The notes under the pieces: model-generated
Databases searched by the model: none
What the model saw: the letters and a program-made list of their open reading frames with translations, nothing else
Told to the model about the DNA's origin: nothing
Program-made: the position numbers and the translations under genes
From: Streptomyces musisoli
Lineage (GTDB): Bacteria; Actinomycetota; Actinomycetes; Streptomycetales; Streptomycetaceae
Reading direction: 5' to 3'
NCBI RefSeq assembly: GCF_016741855.1
Contig: NZ_JAERRH010000004.1
Coordinates: 186,001 to 250,000 of the forward strand
Length of the DNA stretch: 64,000 nt
Part shown: piece after piece, positions 60,841 through 64,000 of the stretch
Numbering within the stretch: position 1 is the stretch's first letter
Layout of the letters: each line of letters opens with the position of its first letter

Positions 60841-62001
60841 ATGAGTGAGACAGCAGCTGTGCCGACCACCGCCCTGCGCGCCCGCGCCGAGATCGATCTC
60901 GGCGCCCTGCGCGCCAATGTGCGGGTCCTGCGCGCCCGGGCGAAGGGCGCCGCCGTGATGGCCGTCGTCAAGTCCGACGCGTACGGCCACGGCGCGGTGC
61001 CGTGTGCCCGCGCCGCCCTCGAGGCCGGCGCGAGCTGGCTCGGCACGGCCACCCCCGAGGAGGCCCTCGCCCTGCGCGCGGCCGGGCTGACCGGCCCGGT
61101 CCTGTGCTGGCTGTGGGTGCCGGGCGGCCCCTGGCGGCAGGCGATCGAGGCCGGCATCGACGTGTCGCTGAGCGGGATGTGGGCCCTGCGCGAGGTCACC
61201 GCCGCGGCCCGGGAGGCCGGCCTGGTCGCGCGCGTGCAGCTCAAGGCCGACACCGGGCTCGGCCGCAACGGCTGCCAGCCGGCGGACTGGGCCGAGCTGG
61301 TCGGCGCCGCCCTGCGCGCGGAGGCCGAGGGGCTGGTCCGGGTCACCGGGCTGTGGTCGCACTTCGCGTGTGCCGACGAGCCGGGGCACCCGTCCATCAC
61401 CGCCCAGCTCGACCGGTTCCGGGAGATGACGGCGTACGCCGAGGAACAGGGCGTACGGCCCGAGGTGCGGCACATCGCCAACTCGCCGGCCACCCTCACC
61501 CTGCCCGACACCCACTTCGACCTGGTCCGCCCGGGCATCGCCATGTACGGCGTCTCGCCCAGCCCGGAGATCGGCACCCCCGCGGACTTCGGCCTGCGCC
61601 CGGTGATGACGCTCAGCGCCTCGCTGGCCCTCGTCAAGCACGTCCCCGGCGGACACGGCGTCAGTTACGGCCACCACTACGTCACCCCCGGCGGGACCAC
61701 CCTCGGCCTGGTGCCGGTCGGCTACGCGGACGGCATCCCGCGGCACGCCTCGGGCACCGGTCCGGTGCTGGTCGACGGCAAGTGGCGGACGGTCGCCGGG
61801 CGGGTCGCCATGGACCAGTTCGTGGTGGACCTGGGCGGCGACGAGCCCCCGGTGGGCACCGAGGCGGTGCTGTTCGGACCGGGCGACCGGGGGGAGCCCA
61901 CGGCCGAGGACTGGGCCCAGGCCTGCGGCACGATCGCGTACGAGATCGTCACGCGCATCGGAACGCGCGTTCCGCGCGTCTATGTGAACGGGTCCATGTG
62001 A
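60841..62001 (+). CDS. alr: Alanine racemase
   Basis: A 386-residue PLP enzyme making D-alanine for peptidoglycan. The cofactor lysine is K44 in AVVKSDAYGHGAVP; the second-base tyrosine is in HGVSYGHHYVTPG. GLVPVGYADGIPRHASG and AMDQFVVDLGGD complete the family pattern. GAGACT ends 9 bases before the ATG and could be a -10; a GGGGGCG ribosome site is also possible. Confidence 0.97.
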   Translation: MSETAAVPTTALRARAEIDLGALRANVRVLRARAKGAAVMAVVKSDAYGHGAVPCARAALEAGASWLGTATPEEALALRAAGLTGPVLCWLWVPGGPWRQAIEAGIDVSLSGMWALREVTAAAREAGLVARVQLKADTGLGRNGCQPADWAELVGAALRAEAEGLVRVTGLWSHFACADEPGHPSITAQLDRFREMTAYAEEQGVRPEVRHIANSPATLTLPDTHFDLVRPGIAMYGVSPSPEIGTPADFGLRPVMTLSASLALVKHVPGGHGVSYGHHYVTPGGTTLGLVPVGYADGIPRHASGTGPVLVDGKWRTVAGRVAMDQFVVDLGGDEPPVGTEAVLFGPGDRGEPTAEDWAQACGTIAYEIVTRIGTRVPRVYVNGSM

Positions 62002-62140
62002 ACGGGCAGGAAGCCGGGTAACCCGTTCCGCAGCGGCAACTCGGAACATCCGTGACACAGGTCACGCAACAGCACAGCGGCACCATGCGGCACCATCCGT
62101 TTCATCAGGCGAACTGCAGTACGGCGAAGAGGAGCGGTAC

Positions 62141-63409
62141 GTGAGCGAGAGCAGCGCGGAGGCCGTGGCGGACGTCGTCGCCGCGGCGGCCGTCGCCTCC
62201 GCCGCGGGGGCTGCGGCCGGGAGCTGGCGCAAGGCGACCGGCATCGCCGGTGCCGCGATAGGCGTGCTCGCGGCGGGCGCGGCGGCCGGCGTCGCCATCG
62301 AGCGCATGACCGTCGGCCGCGGTATGCGCCGCAAGGCGCGGCTGGCCCTGGACTCGGCGGGACCGTACGGCACGCTGCGCGGCACCCCCGGCAAGGCGTA
62401 CGCCGACGACGGCACCGAGCTGTACTACGAGGTCGACGAGGCCGAGCCGGACCCGGGGCCGAACGTCTCACCGCGCCGGCGCCGGCTCTTCGGCCGCAAG
62501 GCGCCCGCCCCGGTCACGATCGTCTTCTGCCACGGCTACTGCCTCAGCCAGGACTCCTGGCACTTCCAGCGGGCGGCCCTGCGCGGGGTCGTGCGCACCG
62601 TCCACTGGGACCAGCGCAGCCACGGGCGGTCCGGGCGGGGCGTGGCCCAGACCCGGGACCGGGCGCCCGTCACGATCGACCAGCTCGGCCGCGATCTGAA
62701 GGCCGTGCTCGACGCCGCCGCACCGGACGGACCGGTGGTGCTGGTCGGCCACTCGATGGGCGGGATGACGGTGATGGCCCTCGCCGCCCTGTACCCCGAG
62801 CTGATCCGGGACCGGGTCGTCGCCACCGCCCTCGTCGGGACGTCGTCAGGGCGGCTCGGCGAGGTCAACTTCGGGCTTCCGCTGGCCGGCGTCAACGCGG
62901 TACGCCGGATCCTCCCCGGTGTGCTGAAGGCGCTCGGGCAGCAGGCCGAGCTGGTGGAGAAGGGGCGCCGGGCCACCGCCGACCTGTTCGCCGGCGTCAT
63001 CAAGCGGTACTCGTTCGCGGGGCGGGACGTCGACCCGGCGGTGGAACGGTTCGCGGAGCGGATGATCGAGTCCACGCCGATCGACGTGGTCGCCGAGTTC
63101 TACCCGGCCTTCACCGACCACGACAAGACCGAGGCGCTCGGCTGCTTCCAGGACATGCCGGTGCTGGTGCTGGCCGGCGTGCGGGACCTGGTCACGCCCA
63201 GCGAACACAGCGAGGTCATCGCCGACCTGCTGCCCGACGCCGAGCTGGTGCTCGTGCCGGACGCCGGGCACCTGGTGATGCTGGAGCACCCCGAAGTGGT
63301 CACCGACCGCCTCGCCGACCTGCTCACCCGCGCGGGTGCGGTGCCCGCAGGGGCTACCGTAAGTGGCTATGGAACGACCAGCAGCACCAGCAGCGCACGA
63401 GGCCGCTGA
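62141..63409 (+). CDS. Alpha/beta-fold hydrolase with N-terminal hydrophobic segment
   Basis: 422 residues. An Ala-rich segment near residues 10-60 contains a likely membrane or signal-anchor stretch. The hydrolase domain has CHGYCLSQDSWHFQ (oxyanion region), nucleophile elbow GHSMGGMT, acid in VLAGVRDLVTP and His in PDAGHLVMLEHP. Resembles esterases/lipases; substrate unknown. AGAGGAG precedes the GTG at 62141. It is between alr and tsaE, as in other Streptomyces, and overlaps tsaE by 47 bases. Confidence 0.93.
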   Translation: MSESSAEAVADVVAAAAVASAAGAAAGSWRKATGIAGAAIGVLAAGAAAGVAIERMTVGRGMRRKARLALDSAGPYGTLRGTPGKAYADDGTELYYEVDEAEPDPGPNVSPRRRRLFGRKAPAPVTIVFCHGYCLSQDSWHFQRAALRGVVRTVHWDQRSHGRSGRGVAQTRDRAPVTIDQLGRDLKAVLDAAAPDGPVVLVGHSMGGMTVMALAALYPELIRDRVVATALVGTSSGRLGEVNFGLPLAGVNAVRRILPGVLKALGQQAELVEKGRRATADLFAGVIKRYSFAGRDVDPAVERFAERMIESTPIDVVAEFYPAFTDHDKTEALGCFQDMPVLVLAGVRDLVTPSEHSEVIADLLPDAELVLVPDAGHLVMLEHPEVVTDRLADLLTRAGAVPAGATVSGYGTTSSTSSARGR

Positions 63410-63887
63410 GATCCGGCTGACGATCACCTCGCCCGAGCAGATGCGGGAGCTGGGCCGCCGACTGGCCAAACTGCTGAGCGCGGGCGACCTGGTGATGCTC
63501 AGCGGGGAACTCGGCGCGGGCAAGACCACCCTCACCCGCGGGCTCGGCGAAGGTCTCGGGGTGCGCGGCGCGGTCACCTCGCCGACCTTCGTGATCGCCC
63601 GGGTGCACCCGTCCCTCGGCGGCGGCCCGCCCCTCGTCCACGTCGACGCCTACCGGCTCGCCGGCGGCCTGGACGAGATGGAGGACCTGGATCTCGACGT
63701 CTCGCTGCCCGACTCGGTGATCGTCGTGGAGTGGGGCGAGGGCAAGGTCGAGGAGCTGGCCGACGACCGGCTCCAGGTGGTCATCCACCGCGCCGTCGGC
63801 GACACCACGGACGAGGTGCGGCACGTGACCGTGACCGGGCTGGGGGAGCGCTGGGCCGAGGCCGGCCTGGAGACGCTGACCGGCTGA
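63363..63887 (+). CDS. tsaE: tRNA threonylcarbamoyladenosine biosynthesis protein TsaE
   Basis: A 174-residue ATPase for t6A37 formation with TsaB and TsaD. P-loop GELGAGKTTLTRGLG, VTSPTFVIAR, VHVDAYRLAG and the Trp in VVEWGEG are diagnostic. GTG at 63363 is preferred to ATG at 63369 because AGGGG lies 9 bases before it. Its 5' end overlaps the hydrolase gene, implying coupled translation. Confidence 0.95.
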   Translation: MAMERPAAPAAHEAAEIRLTITSPEQMRELGRRLAKLLSAGDLVMLSGELGAGKTTLTRGLGEGLGVRGAVTSPTFVIARVHPSLGGGPPLVHVDAYRLAGGLDEMEDLDLDVSLPDSVIVVEWGEGKVEELADDRLQVVIHRAVGDTTDEVRHVTVTGLGERWAEAGLETLTG

Positions 63888-63960
63888 GACCGCGTACCGA
63901 CAAGCCGTCGGCAACATATTGCGCAGGACGTCCCGGGCGTGGTCACATGGTAGCCAGCCC

Positions 63961-63982
63961 GTGGTTAGGTGTGCCTAACCAC
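63961..63982. promoter_or_regulatory. Iron-box-like palindrome (DmdR/IdeR/DtxR type)
   Basis: GTGGTTAGG-TGTG-CCTAACCAC is a perfect 9 bp dyad. Aligned to the consensus TTAGGTTAGSCTAACCTAA it matches 14 of 19 positions. It would regulate a gene beyond the right edge. The rest of 63888-64000 holds nothing recognised. Confidence 0.5.
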
Positions 63983-64000
63983 GCCCGCCCCCGCACTTCA

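Overview
The window is chromosomal DNA of a Streptomyces (high-GC actinomycete). The reasons are the very high G+C with strong G/C bias at third codon positions, frequent GTG and TTG starts, Streptomyces-type ribosomal proteins (S14 type Z with four zinc cysteines, long NusG, S9, L17 and L23 extensions), and the gene order murB-aspC-tRNA(Trp)-secE-nusG-rplKA-rplJL-rpoBC-rpsLG-fusA-tuf-S10-spc-alpha-rplM-rpsI-glmM-coaA-glmS-acpS-nnr-alr-tsaE. No other genus is suggested by anything seen.

Layout. 1-2.3 kb: the end of a TetR regulator, an MFS drug exporter with a palindromic operator at its start, and a small DUF3291-like protein. 2.3-7.5 kb: an intergenic region with long hairpin repeats, murB, a divergent NAD(P)-binding oxidoreductase/TetR pair sharing two operators, an adenosine deaminase and aspC. 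7.7-13.6 kb: tRNA-Trp, secE, nusG, a small unrecognised membrane protein, rplK, rplA, a lipoprotein gene, and rplJ-rplL behind an attenuator-like leader. 13.7-21.7 kb: rpoB and rpoC behind three candidate promoters. 22.0-26.7 kb: rpsL, rpsG, fusA, tuf. 26.8-31.0 kb: a small accessory interval with a WXG-type small protein, a 679-residue protein with a WxG hairpin, a lipoprotein, a decayed paralogue of the small protein, and minisatellites. 31.4-44.6 kb: S10 and spc operons, then secY, adk, map. 44.8-49.1 kb: infA, rpmJ, rpsM, rpsK, rpoA, rplQ, truA (rpsD is not here). 49.2-57.0 kb: a membrane protein, rplM, rpsI, glmM, coaA, a lipoprotein, glmS. 57.1-64.0 kb: a secreted SH3-like protein, an SDR, acpS, nnr, a triplicated repeat, alr, an alpha/beta hydrolase, tsaE, and at the very edge an iron-box-like palindrome.

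Most of the window builds the gene-expression machinery: ribosomal proteins, RNA polymerase core subunits, elongation and initiation factors, the Sec translocon (SecE, SecY) and N-terminal methionine removal (Map). Around it lie cell-wall precursor genes (MurB, GlmM, GlmS, Alr) and cofactor genes (CoaA, AcpS, NnrD).

The most interesting signals are: (i) an almost identical hairpin block (24 of 25 bases) in the leaders of rpsL and rpsJ, followed in both by a second shared block; (ii) the WXG-type locus between tuf and rpsJ, with a collinear frameshifted and nonsense-mutated paralogue downstream; (iii) four housekeeping genes (murB, glmS, acpS, nnr) whose -10 hexamer ends exactly 7 nt before the start codon, suggesting leaderless mRNAs; (iv) a coding region that starts inside the nusG terminator stem; (v) an attenuator-like rplJ leader. 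No CRISPR, IS element, phage or rRNA gene was seen. Promoter calls are by eye.
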